Source: Faecalispora sporosphaeroides DSM 1294
GTDB lineage: Bacteria > Bacillota > Clostridia > Oscillospirales > Acutalibacteraceae
Length of the DNA stretch: 62,340 nucleotides
Direction of reading: 5' to 3'
Assembly: GCA_000383295.1 (NCBI GenBank)
Contig: KB911077.1
Coordinates: 1 to 62,340 of the forward strand
Shown one piece after another: positions 1 to 9,814 of the stretch. The notes beneath the pieces are model-generated. The model searched no databases. It was given only the letters and a program-made list of their open reading frames with translations, and was not told the origin of the DNA. A program made the position numbers and the translations under genes. The stretch's first letter is position 1; each line of letters opens with the position of its first letter.

Positions 1-68
1 CCAAACGGACGCATGGCGGCAACGACGCTTTTTCCCTTAGCAACATCAATTCCAACGGCTGTGTTCAT
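1..68 (-). mobile_element. IS110-family transposase, N-terminal fragment cut by window edge
   Basis: Only the first 22 codons lie in the window. They read MNTAVGIDVAKGKSVVAAM followed by RPF, the start of the DEDD (RuvC-like) domain of IS110-type recombinases, where the GIDVAK/S segment carries the first acidic residue. An AGGAGG ribosome binding site sits at 75-80 (minus strand), 6 bases from the ATG. The element continues to the left of the window, so completeness cannot be judged. IS110 enzymes recombine DNA under guidance of an RNA encoded in the element's non-coding end, and the structured sequence upstream (187-280) fits that place. Family call is confident; subgroup is not. Confidence 0.8.
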
Positions 69-186
69 GAAAGACCTCCTGATGATTGCTTTGTACTCGG
101 TTTCGCCGTTCTTTCATTGCCGATTCAATCTCCTTGGTTACGCGAACACACCCATTATCGGGCGGGACGACCTGCTCCAATCGAAC

Positions 187-280
187 GGCTGTCAATGAGA
201 GGACGGCTGACAGACTCCCTTACGGACGTGGTTAGTCCTCGGTGAAAGTGGTCAGGCCGAACTTCTCTCATTGTACAGCC
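187..280 (-). ncRNA. Candidate IS110 bridge RNA region
   Basis: The sequence upstream of the transposase start folds strongly on the minus strand. An outer stem pairs 266-280 with 187-201 (GGCTGT-CAATGAGA against TCTCATTG-ACAGCC with one bulged base), and an inner stem pairs GAGGAC with GTCCTC (235-240 with 199-204), leaving large loops. In IS110-group elements the bridge RNA is encoded upstream of the recombinase gene and shows stems with two large guide loops. Position and foldability fit. The exact ends, the loop guides and expression cannot be read from this fragment alone. Confidence 0.4.
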
Positions 281-354
281 TTGGCAACAAAAACGAAACA
301 GACACGGCTGGCTGCCGTGCCTGGTCCGTTATTACTATTGTAGGAGATGTTTGT

Positions 355-693
355 ATGAGTGTTGTGGGAAACTCTCTGAACAATGATCAAAAATGTATCG
401 ACGCCTGCCTGCGCTGCTTTCAGGCCTGCCATGAGTGCGCGGTGCTCTGCCTGCAGGAGCCGGATGTGGCGCAGCGAACGAATCATATCAGCATGATGCT
501 GGAATGCGCGGGTTTCTGCCAGGAAGCCGCCTGCCTGATGACCATGAACGCAAAGCACGCAAAGGAGATGTGCCAGCTCTGCGCCACGGTTTGTGAGGAG
601 TGCGCTTCGGGCTGCGCCCAGTTTAAGGACGAGCATTGCCAGCAGTGCGCCGACGAATGCCGCAAATGTGCCGCGGAATGCAGGGCCATGTAA
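355..693 (+). CDS. Four-helix-bundle copper-binding protein (Csp/DUF326-like)
   Basis: This 112-residue protein has 19 cysteines, mostly spaced as CxxxC and CxxC along predicted helices (KCIDACLRCFQACHEC near the start, CQQCADECRKCAAEC near the end). That pattern is typical of the Csp copper-storage proteins, whose four-helix bundle is lined with Cys thiolates binding many Cu(I) ions. No signal peptide is seen, so it is probably cytosolic (Csp3-like). The ATG at 355 is chosen because TAGGAGA lies 8 bases upstream; an in-frame extension to 271 would run into the IS end. No copper regulator or exporter is adjacent. The gene stands alone and ends in a terminator at 719-748. Confidence 0.8.
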   Translation: MSVVGNSLNNDQKCIDACLRCFQACHECAVLCLQEPDVAQRTNHISMMLECAGFCQEAACLMTMNAKHAKEMCQLCATVCEECASGCAQFKDEHCQQCADECRKCAAECRAM

Positions 694-718
694 GAGGAAA
701 TCGCCGGTCAGCGAAAAA

Positions 719-748
719 GGAGCCGTTAACGAACGGTTCCTTTTTTTT
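719..748 (+). terminator. Intrinsic terminator after the Csp-like gene
   Basis: GGAGCCGTT / AACGGTTCC form a 9-bp stem (one G-T pair) with a 4-base loop, followed by eight T residues. Confidence 0.85.
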
Positions 749-863
749 CAAAGAGCACTCTCCGGGTGAGAGATCTGTATTTTTCCAATCAGGCGATTTG
801 TTATATTTCTCTCAGGGAATTGATAAAAAGTGGAAATGGATTTTTTCATTTTATTCATAAGTG

Positions 864-892
864 TTGACAGATACAGTATAAAGTTGTATAAT
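864..892 (+). promoter_or_regulatory. Consensus sigma-A promoter of hppA
   Basis: TTGACA (864-869) and TATAAT (887-892) are separated by 17 bp, a perfect consensus. Transcription from about 899 would leave a leader of about 340 nt before hppA. Confidence 0.85.
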
Positions 893-973
893 TAGCACAA
901 TTAAATATTCAAATTTCCGGTTGGGCAGATGTTCGTCGTGTATCGATATCTGTTTTCAAGATTTGTAGCTGAG

Positions 974-1007
974 GGTGGAGGCTTCGCAAGAAGCTCCCAC
1001 CTTTTTT
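974..1007 (+). terminator. Terminator-like hairpin inside the hppA leader
   Basis: GGTGGAGGCTT and AAGCTCCCACC pair (one mismatch, one G-T) around CGCAAG and are followed by TTTTTT. It lies about 75 nt after the predicted start of transcription and about 235 nt before hppA, so it could attenuate hppA or end a short RNA. I did not recognise a known riboswitch upstream of it. Confidence 0.55.
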
Positions 1008-1120
1008 GCATGGAAAACAGTGCGTCTGCGGCAACGAGAAAGGGGTGAGCCTGCTGGCTGAGGCCGACCATTCGTATACATAGCTCTCAGGGCAATGTTT
1101 TCACAGCCGATCTTTTTCCC

Positions 1121-1148
1121 TTCCGCGGCAATCCGGATTGCCGCGGAA
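1121..1148 (+). repeat. Perfect 28-bp palindrome in the hppA leader
   Basis: TTCCGCGGCAAT-CCGG-ATTGCCGCGGAA is a perfect 12-bp stem with a CCGG loop, and no T run follows. It may be an RNA hairpin or a protein-binding dyad about 95 bp before hppA. Confidence 0.6.
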
Positions 1149-1241
1149 ATTCTGCTGTTCTTCATCGAGGTTGAATTCGCTGCCGGGCAAAGAGTCTGTT
1201 TTGCATCATTGGAAAGGAAAAATGAAAAGGAGTGAACCCCC

Positions 1242-3326
<2,085 letters not shown>

Positions 3327-3336
3327 TAGAATCGAC

Positions 3337-3379
3337 AAAAGCGGGGTTCTGACTTACTTGAAGTCAGAACCCCGCTTTT
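3337..3379. terminator. Bidirectional terminator between hppA and tgl
   Basis: A perfect 19-bp stem, AAAAGCGGGGTTCTGACTT with its complement, encloses a 5-base loop (3356-3360). A and T runs on either side let it serve convergent hppA and tgl. Confidence 0.9.
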
Positions 3380-3417
3380 GATTGCCATGATCAGCGTGAG
3401 AACCCCGTATGGGATCA

Positions 3418-4236
3418 TTAGCCCGAGATCGGCTGGGGGAAGGGCCGCCAGCGCAGGACGGAGGGTTGTGTGGAGGAGGAACCTTGAGAGGCCTTTTCCA
3501 GCTTTTTAAAGTCGGGGCGGGCCGCGGAATTCTCGATGAAATAAGCCGATTGCGTCGCGCCTTCCATCCGGTTGGCATTCAGCATGCGGATGATCCGGTC
3601 GGCGGTGGTGATTCCGATTCCGTGCCCATAATACAGACCGCCCGGCAGGATGATGACATTTTCGCCCTGCAGTTCCGAGACTTCCGGATCGACTTCGGGA
3701 TTGATGAAGTAGCACCGGTCTCCCAGCAGAATATCCGCAACGGGTTTGGGCGCGCCGGTTTCCCGGAGCAGGGGATCTAATCTATGCCAGTTCATCAGGT
3801 AGATCGATGGGAACAGGCGGTTGAAGGTCTCTTCCGGAAGAACCTCCAGCAGCGCCTTGTAATACACGATGACCATAGCGGTCGCGCATTCCGTAGCGTA
3901 CTTGCGGCCGTTTTGAAAAATATCCCGAATCGCGTCGCTGGGCTTTACTCCTTCTTTCAGAAGGAAACCGCCGTTGCCGGTTCTTTCCCAATAGTCCGGG
4001 TTGCATTCTGACTTGTGAAAAACGGCGAATTTCATCCCGCTGCCGTTCAGCTGCCTTGCCGCGTTCACAATTTCCCTGCGCAGAGAAAGCTCAAATTTGA
4101 GCTGATTCAGGGTGTCGTACCGGTAGGTCTCCTCGCTTTTGGACATCTGCTCCAAAAGTTGCCTTTCAACGCTGTTTTCGGGGTACTCTCCGGCAATGTC
4201 GGAAAGCGGAAGCGTGGAGCCGGATACCGTAATCAT
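3418..4236 (-). CDS. tgl: Protein-glutamine gamma-glutamyltransferase (spore coat transglutaminase)
   Basis: The 272-residue protein matches the Bacillus Tgl family, which cross-links spore coat proteins by forming epsilon-(gamma-glutamyl)-lysine bonds. Family segments are clear: YRYDTLNQLKFELSLRREIV near residue 40, the catalytic stretch KYATECATAMVIVYYKALL with Glu116-Cys117, LFPSIYLMNWHRLDPLL, and GLYYGHGIGITTADRIIRML. The ATG at 4236 overlaps the stop of the preceding gene as ATGA and has a GGGAGGG ribosome site; the longer frame upstream lies inside that gene. Synthesis should be in the mother cell late in sporulation, but I did not identify a sporulation-sigma promoter. The C-terminal 20 residues are Ser/Pro rich and unlike the rest. 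Confidence 0.93.
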   Translation of the reverse strand: MITVSGSTLPLSDIAGEYPENSVERQLLEQMSKSEETYRYDTLNQLKFELSLRREIVNAARQLNGSGMKFAVFHKSECNPDYWERTGNGGFLLKEGVKPSDAIRDIFQNGRKYATECATAMVIVYYKALLEVLPEETFNRLFPSIYLMNWHRLDPLLRETGAPKPVADILLGDRCYFINPEVDPEVSELQGENVIILPGGLYYGHGIGITTADRIIRMLNANRMEGATQSAYFIENSAARPDFKKLEKASQGSSSTQPSVLRWRPFPQPISG

Positions 4237-5225
4237 TCGTCTCCCTCCCATCCGGCCTTTGCCGCCTTGATCTGCTCTGTCACCGGCATATGCAGCCATT
4301 CCTTCCAGGCCGGCTCACTTTTGCCGCAAATTTTCTGCGAGTAATCGGATAAAGCTTTCTTTTCCTCAGAGCTCAGCCGCCGAAAGGCCGCGATACATTT
4401 ATTTTCATCGTCGTCCAGCGAAGGAATCGGCTCTTTGCTGTAAGAGGGGGTTCCCTTTTGCAGGTATTTCCGTTCCAGGTCTACGGTACAAAACGTGGGC
4501 CTGCTCGTATACTGAAAGCTTTCCTGTGTGAAATACAGGTAGGGCTGGTTCTCCTCCAGCCAGTGAAGGTAGCTTTCTTGCCGCCCTTTTCCATCGCCTC
4601 TCACAGCCGGAAGATCGGTTTTGTCGATGTTCAACAGCTCGGCGGCCAGCTCGGCGTCTTTCGGTTCGGAAGAGGCAAGCCGCAGGGCGATCAGCTTTAA
4701 TATCTGCGGATCCTGAAAACGGAAGAGCGCCCACACCAGGTCGTGAATATAGCGCCCGTCGCGGTTGCGTTTGAAAATCAGATCGACCACCAGCGGCAGA
4801 ATATCGGCATCCTTATGAACCGTTATCAGCACCGACACGGCCACATCCAGTATCTCCTCATAATCGTCTTCGGGGATTTCCTCGGCAGAGCCGGTTTGCA
4901 AAATCCATTTGAGAACGGGGTACGCCGCATTCTGCTTGGGCGACAGAGCGTTGGTTCCGGGTGCTTTGGGCCCCTTGAGCCGGTTCGCGATCTGCAGGGC
5001 GATCCTATTGCGCGGGTTTAAATATCTCTGAGCGCGCTGCTGCAGGATTGGCTCGCGCAATATGTACAGGCTGGGGAACATCAGCCGGTCGTCGTTGAGC
5101 ATGGTGGATGCGCGCCTGGCGTCCTTCCGGAAAATCTCAAGAAACGCACTTTTGCATTTCTCGGCTCCTTCCGTCCTCCGGACCTGATCCAGATAGCTCA
5201 AGTCATTCAGATGATCTGCGTTCAT
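4233..5225 (-). CDS. Uncharacterised helical protein co-transcribed with tgl
   Basis: I do not recognise this 330-residue protein. It has no signal peptide or membrane segment. The sequence is rich in alternating hydrophobic/charged helices (for example DYEEILDVAVSVLITVHKDA, LVWALFRFQDPQILKLIALR) that suggest HEAT-like repeats in the middle, followed by a more polar C-terminal third. The ATG at 5225 has GGAG 9 bases upstream; an in-frame ATG at 5309 would add 28 residues but lacks a good ribosome site. Its stop overlaps the tgl start by 4 bp, so the two are translationally coupled. By context it may be a spore-coat or spore-assembly factor working with Tgl; this is inference only. Confidence 0.75.
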   Translation of the reverse strand: MNADHLNDLSYLDQVRRTEGAEKCKSAFLEIFRKDARRASTMLNDDRLMFPSLYILREPILQQRAQRYLNPRNRIALQIANRLKGPKAPGTNALSPKQNAAYPVLKWILQTGSAEEIPEDDYEEILDVAVSVLITVHKDADILPLVVDLIFKRNRDGRYIHDLVWALFRFQDPQILKLIALRLASSEPKDAELAAELLNIDKTDLPAVRGDGKGRQESYLHWLEENQPYLYFTQESFQYTSRPTFCTVDLERKYLQKGTPSYSKEPIPSLDDDENKCIAAFRRLSSEEKKALSDYSQKICGKSEPAWKEWLHMPVTEQIKAAKAGWEGDE

Positions 5226-5346
5226 AAAATCAACTCCGTCTTCTGTTATCTTCCGCTCGCGGACAGAGCCGCCGGGAATATACAGGCTCTTAGCGCCTGA
5301 TACCATCATATTAAGGCAGGGTGTCCTTGTTTCTTAAAAAGACGGA

Positions 5347-5381
5347 AAAGACAAAAAGAAAGGGAGCCGATCCGGCTCCCC
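5347..5381 (-). terminator. Minus-strand terminator upstream of the tgl operon
   Basis: GGGAGCC-GAT-CCGGCTCCC forms a stem at 5362-5380. Read on the minus strand it is followed by TTTCTTTTTGTCTTTT. It would stop transcripts coming from the gene-free stretch 5425-6060 before they reach the tgl operon. Confidence 0.6.
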
Positions 5382-5383
5382 GG

Positions 5384-5424
5384 CAAAGCGATCTCCCGCC
5401 GGCAGGGCCGGCGGGAGATCGCTT
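5384..5424. terminator. Very stable hairpin (terminator-like)
   Basis: AAAGCGATCTCCCGCCGG and its perfect complement form an 18-bp stem around a 5-base loop. On the plus strand it is followed by TTGTTCTATTTC. No coding gene on either strand runs directly into it, so its client is unknown. Confidence 0.65.
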
Positions 5425-6011
5425 TGTTCTATTTCAAAATAAAGTGTTTGATGGATAAATTGCTTTTTTCATCCTTTGTCCGCATGGCTCCGGCAGGGGG
5501 CTGCTGTTTTTCCGTTCGGTTTGGCTTCGGGTTTCATTCTGCATGCCGCTGAGAGGAAGGCCCGAAGTAAGCCGGATCATCTTTTTTGCTCTCAATGCCA
5601 TTGTGTGCAGGCGATTTCACCGGCTGTGGAATAAAAAGGGAACAAAAATGAGAAAAAACATGGAATATTCCCCGAATGCGATCGATTACTAATATAGGAC
5701 ACAAGAAAAGCGGCCGGCCCGGACCGCAAAATCAATTTTACAATCCGTAAGATGCCGGCAGAAAATGAGCTGCGCCTGTTGAAGCGTATCGGCTCAGAGA
5801 CCTTCCGGCGGTAAAGGTACAGATCAAGAGATTCTCTTTCCCAATCTGCAAAATGAGAAAGGTATCTCCTGATCTGTATTATTGTGCACAACGGAAAACA
5901 GCATCGTTTTTCGGCTTGCTCTCAGCTCACCAAATCGAACTTTCCACCGCAGGTTATGCCTGTTAAAGCAGCTTTTTTCGTTCCCGGAAAATCCTCAAAC
6001 AAACAAAATAC
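5425..6011. other. Gene-free stretch with an imperfect long inverted repeat
   Basis: No convincing coding gene is seen on either strand; the only ORF over 60 codons on the minus strand (5592-5891) begins with TTG and lacks a ribosome site. A 23/24-bp imperfect inverted repeat (5818-5840 with 5855-5878, sharing ACAGATCA, GAGAT and CTTTC) could form a long hairpin. The stretch lies between the outward promoter of the recombinase segment (6067-6095) and the minus-strand terminators at 5347-5424, so it may be transcribed as a non-coding RNA. Confidence 0.4.
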
Positions 6012-6042
6012 GTCGCAGTTTATCTAAAACCGAGACCCTTCA
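6012..6042 (+). repeat. Left inverted repeat of the recombinase segment
   Basis: GTCGCAGTTTATCTAA (6012-6027) continues imperfectly to CCCTTCA at 6036-6042. It is the inverted copy of the sequence at 7416-7446: the outer 16 bp are identical, then AC, G and CCCTTCA match with one base of slippage. It is a candidate crossover site, or a terminal repeat of a small element. Confidence 0.8.
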
Positions 6043-6066
6043 GTTCGACACTCTACGACAATTTTC

Positions 6067-6095
6067 ATTATATATGATCTGATTTTGCTTGTCAA
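6067..6095 (-). promoter_or_regulatory. Outward-facing consensus promoter inside the inverted repeats
   Basis: On the minus strand TTGACA (6095-6090) and TATAAT (6072-6067) are 17 bp apart, a perfect sigma-A consensus. The promoter points away from the recombinase gene and reads out through the left repeat. If the segment inverted, the same promoter would read through the right repeat towards the chemoreceptor gene at 7599. Confidence 0.75.
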
Positions 6096-6223
6096 TCTCG
6101 CTAAAAAAGCAAGCATTGCGGACGATAATCAGATAAATTTTAGTGAAAAATGAAGTTTTTTTCGCGTGCGCGAAAAAATGCGCCGTCAGCACAAACGTCA
6201 CATCTGAAAGGAGTCATCAGGAA

Positions 6224-7399
6224 ATGGCACGCAAAGGAGAAAACATCTATAAACGAAAAGACGGACGATGGGAAGGGAGGGTCATCTGCCCGCAGGGAAA
6301 GTACCAGTACTTTTACGCCAAAACCTATCGGGATGTCCGCGCGAAAATGAAGAACATTCAGGAGCAGAATCGAGCTGCAAACAGGAAGCCGGCCGGCGGG
6401 CAGGCGAACGCCGCAGATTTATTTGAGGAATGGCTGGCGGGCGATGCGGCCGGACGTTTAAAGCCGTCCACCTACGAAAGCTATTATTACTGCATGCGGG
6501 GATATGTGATCCCTCATTTCAGCTTGCCTGAAAACACACAGCTGTCGGAAGAATCGATCGCCGCGTTTGTCCGGTCGATTCATCGGAACGGGGCTATCTC
6601 CGGGTCATATCAGAAAAAAATTCTTTCCATTTTCAAAACAGCCCTGCGCGAAATCTCGAAAAAATCGTCGGAATACGCGCCTTTCGTTGAAGCGGTTGCG
6701 TTCCCCAAGGTAAAGCCCTGTACCGAACTACCGGTTTTCTCCATGAAAGAGCAGCGGCTGATCGAGTACGCGGTACAGTCCTCGGCGGACAAAAGAGCGC
6801 TCGGGATCATCCTCTGCTTTTACACCGGTATCCGTCTTGGCGAGCTGTGCGCTTTGAAGTGGGGCGATATTGATTTTGAGGCCGGTACCATGTGCATTTC
6901 ACGCTCCGTGGCACGCATCCGGAATTTTGAGTCGGGCGGAAATAAAACGCAGCTGTATGTAGGCACCCCGAAGAGCAGAACCTCCTGCAGAAAAATTCCT
7001 CTTCCGACATTCCTGTTAAAGCTCGCGGAGGGAAACCGCCTTGGCCGAATGGCAGAGAACTGCTATGTGCTTTCGGGAAGCGCCGAGCCCTTCGACCCCC
7101 GCGCATACCAAAGGCTGTATAAAAGGCTGCTGGAAAAAGCGGGGGTGCGAACGCGCAAATTTCACGCGCTCCGCCATACCTTTGCAACAAGGGCGCTGGA
7201 GCTGGGGGTAGACATTAAAACCCTCAGCGAAATCCTGGGCCATTCCAATGTTGGCATCACGCTGAATATTTATGCGCATTCCCTCATGGAGCAGAAGAAA
7301 AAGGCCATAGAGAAGCTCAACGAAATGCATGTGGTGCAGATGAGCGCTTCCCCATTCGCCGTCAATTCTGCCGTCATGGGCGCGGTACCCGCCATGTAG
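6224..7399 (+). CDS. Tyrosine recombinase (phage-integrase family)
   Basis: The 391-residue protein has an N-terminal arm/AP2-like DNA-binding segment (MARKGENIYKRKDGRWEGR), a SAM-like core-binding domain (about residues 62-150) and a catalytic domain. All catalytic residues are visible: Arg204 in TGIRLGE, Lys250 in the beta-hairpin TPKSRTSCRK, His314 and Arg317 in HALRHTF, His340 in LGHS, and the nucleophile Tyr350 in NIYAHS. The ATG at 6224 is chosen for AAAGGAG 10 bases upstream; an in-frame start at 6143 lacks one. It lies inside a pair of about 30-bp inverted repeats (6012-6042, 7416-7446), with no excisionase or cargo gene. It may invert its own segment or move it. No terminator separates it from the chemoreceptor gene downstream. 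Confidence 0.93.
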   Translation: MARKGENIYKRKDGRWEGRVICPQGKYQYFYAKTYRDVRAKMKNIQEQNRAANRKPAGGQANAADLFEEWLAGDAAGRLKPSTYESYYYCMRGYVIPHFSLPENTQLSEESIAAFVRSIHRNGAISGSYQKKILSIFKTALREISKKSSEYAPFVEAVAFPKVKPCTELPVFSMKEQRLIEYAVQSSADKRALGIILCFYTGIRLGELCALKWGDIDFEAGTMCISRSVARIRNFESGGNKTQLYVGTPKSRTSCRKIPLPTFLLKLAEGNRLGRMAENCYVLSGSAEPFDPRAYQRLYKRLLEKAGVRTRKFHALRHTFATRALELGVDIKTLSEILGHSNVGITLNIYAHSLMEQKKKAIEKLNEMHVVQMSASPFAVNSAVMGAVPAM

Positions 7400-7415
7400 C
7401 CCCGCAATTTGATTG

Positions 7416-7446
7416 AAGGGCGTACAGTCTTAGATAAACTGCGACA
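7416..7446 (-). repeat. Right inverted repeat of the recombinase segment
   Basis: Read on the minus strand it begins GTCGCAGTTTATCTAA (7446-7431) and ends CCCTTCA (7422-7416), matching the left repeat at 6012-6042. It starts 16 bp after the recombinase stop codon. No target-site duplication is evident outside the two repeats. Confidence 0.8.
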
Positions 7447-7598
7447 GCGGGTATTTATTCTATACCATGATTCCAGTATGAGCTTGACGGGCAAATTTAT
7501 GCAAGCCTGACTTGAGAAAACAATGATGCAAATGAAGGGTAAACGCGGCAGGGAACGATGGCAGGCTGAAATTGAAAGAGTATCGCAGGAGGCGGAAA

Positions 7599-9764
7599 AT
7601 GATGAAATCTAATCCAAAGACAAAGGCGTTTCAGAAAAAAAGAGCGGTTCAGGACTTTTCATCCCATTCAAAAGCCAGGGGATTGAAAAAGCTGGTAACG
7701 AAAATCTTGATTTTCGTTGGAGTTCCGGTCATTGTGGCATTTACGGTGATTGGTGCTACTACCCTTCGGCTGACACAGACCAGTGTGGACAGACTGACCG
7801 GGAACGAATTGACAGCCACTTCTCTATCGGCCTCCCATGAAATAGAAGGGTTCTTTCACACGTACCTGAATAAGATGAAGCAGTTTTCCGCCAGTGCGGA
7901 CTTGCAGGATTTCTTTCAAAGCCTGAAGCCGGGCACACAAATCGGCCAGGCGCAAGGGGCCGAGATCGTCAAGCGCACATTGGTATCCACCTATCAGGCA
8001 GATAAGGAATCCACAGCCGCCGTATGGGTCGCCGATCTGGATTCCAGCCAGCTGATGCAGTCGGACGGTTATATCTCCGGCAGCGATTATATTGTAACAG
8101 AACGCCCGTGGTATAAAACCCTTGCCGCGGCGAACAAGCCGATTATGACGGAGCCGTTCGAGGATTCCGTTACAAAATCGCAGATCGTAAGCGCCGTAGC
8201 CCCCGTTTATGCTCCGGGCGGAAGCAAATTAATCGGCGCCGTGGGGATCGATTTTACGCTGGAAGAGTTAAGCAAGATGGTCGGCGCGTATAAGCTCGGC
8301 AAAGATGGTTTTTACATCCTTGCCACGGGCTCCGGCAAAATCATCTACCACCCGTCGGCAGAGTACATCAATCTCAACGTAGGCAAAGCCGATATGTCGG
8401 AGAATATCAAAACCGCGCTGCTGTCCAAAAAGCAGGGTCTGTTGGAATTTACGTCTCACGGGGTTTTGGCCCACGGCTATGTGTCGCCTGTTGGCGATAC
8501 GGGCTGGGTCGTCGCCACCGGCCTGCCGGATGCCGAATACTATCAGGAGTACTCGGTGGTTCGCACGGCCATGCTGACGACCTTCCTCATTGCCGTAGCG
8601 GTCATTTCCCTGTTCATTATTTTTGTCGCGCAGCGGATTGCATTGCCGATCAAAAAGCTGACGGAAACCGCAAACGAAATTGCGGACGGAAAGCTGGATG
8701 TTTCCGCGGAGGTTAATTCTCGCGACGAGACCGGGCAGATGGCGATTGCAATCAACCGTACGGTTGTGCAGCTTAACAAGTATATCAGTTACATCAGGGA
8801 AATTACACACGCGCTGGAAACAATCGCGCAGGGCGACCTCCGTATCCGCCTGGAGCAGGATTACGAGGGGGAGTTCGCCGTTGTCAGGCAGGCGATGCTC
8901 AATATATCCGGCTCTCTGAGCAATACTCTCAGTCATATTAACAACGCTGCGAATCAGGTGAATGCCGGCGCGGGGCAGGTGTCCGACGCGGCGCAGGCGC
9001 TTGCTTCCGGCGCTACAGAGCAGGCGGCGACCATTGAGGAATTGACCGCTTCCATCGTCGGTGTATCGGAGCAGGCGGGTCAGAATACAGCAAATGTTCA
9101 GAAATCTGTGAATTATGTGGAACAGGCGGAGCGTGATCTTGCGGAAAGTAACCAACAAATGCAGACCCTCAACGCCTCTATGCGGGAGATCAGTGAAACC
9201 TCTCAGGAAATTTCCAAAATCACCAAGCTGGTGGAGGACATCGCCTTCCAGACAAACATTCTTGCCCTGAATGCCGCTGTGGAGGCCGCCCGGGCCGGCA
9301 GCGCCGGAAAGGGCTTCGCCGTGGTGGCGGATGAGGTGCGCAACCTCGCGGCAAAGTCAGCGGAGGCCGCCAAGCAGACGGCTGCCTTGATTGAAAAATC
9401 GGTTTCAACCGTACTAAACGGGGAGAAAATCGCAGCCGATACATTAACCCGTTTGACCGAAGCTTCCCAAAAAGCGGAATTGGCTGTGCAGTCGATTCGT
9501 GAAATAGATGCCGCCACCAGTGAGCAGGCGTCCGCAATCGAACAGATCAACGATGGGTTGTCACAGGTTTCGGCAGTGGTGCAGACCAACGCCGCCACTG
9601 CGGAAGAAAGCTCCGCTTCCAGCGAGGAGCTCGCGACTCAGGCGCGGGCCCTGCAGGAAGAGGTGTCGAAATTTAAGCTGTCGGACCAGCAGAGCCGCGC
9701 TTCGTTCGACGCGCAAAACAATCCGTCCGAAGCGGCTGAAACAGAGCCCTGGCTTTCCTTTTAA
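7599..9764 (+). CDS. Methyl-accepting chemotaxis protein with dCache sensor
   Basis: The 721-residue receptor has a cytoplasmic basic N-terminus, a first membrane segment near residues 32-54, a long extracellular region with the dCache pattern ([38 protein letters not shown]), a second membrane segment near 324-349, a HAMP domain, and a signalling domain with the conserved tip [20 protein letters not shown] near residue 545. It binds a small ligand outside the cell and controls the CheA kinase. The ATG at 7599 has AGGAGG 7 bases upstream; a TTG at 7572 is less likely. No clear promoter of its own is visible between the right inverted repeat (7446) and the gene, so expression may depend on the recombinase segment. 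An HD-GYP gene follows 50 bp downstream. Confidence 0.95.
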   Translation: MMKSNPKTKAFQKKRAVQDFSSHSKARGLKKLVTKILIFVGVPVIVAFTVIGATTLRLTQTSVDRLTGNELTATSLSASHEIEGFFHTYLNKMKQFSASADLQDFFQSLKPGTQIGQAQGAEIVKRTLVSTYQADKESTAAVWVADLDSSQLMQSDGYISGSDYIVTERPWYKTLAAANKPIMTEPFEDSVTKSQIVSAVAPVYAPGGSKLIGAVGIDFTLEELSKMVGAYKLGKDGFYILATGSGKIIYHPSAEYINLNVGKADMSENIKTALLSKKQGLLEFTSHGVLAHGYVSPVGDTGWVVATGLPDAEYYQEYSVVRTAMLTTFLIAVAVISLFIIFVAQRIALPIKKLTETANEIADGKLDVSAEVNSRDETGQMAIAINRTVVQLNKYISYIREITHALETIAQGDLRIRLEQDYEGEFAVVRQAMLNISGSLSNTLSHINNAANQVNAGAGQVSDAAQALASGATEQAATIEELTASIVGVSEQAGQNTANVQKSVNYVEQAERDLAESNQQMQTLNASMREISETSQEISKITKLVEDIAFQTNILALNAAVEAARAGSAGKGFAVVADEVRNLAAKSAEAAKQTAALIEKSVSTVLNGEKIAADTLTRLTEASQKAELAVQSIREIDAATSEQASAIEQINDGLSQVSAVVQTNAATAEESSASSEELATQARALQEEVSKFKLSDQQSRASFDAQNNPSEAAETEPWLSF

Positions 9765-9814
9765 CACGTGGCAGGGCGGCGCTCAATTCAAAAGCTTCAA
9801 AGGAGGGGGAACCG

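Noticed and set aside
5592-5891. 99-codon minus-strand ORF in the gene-free stretch
   Set aside because: TTG start without ribosome site, and unlike a protein in composition; it spans the 5818-5878 hairpin.
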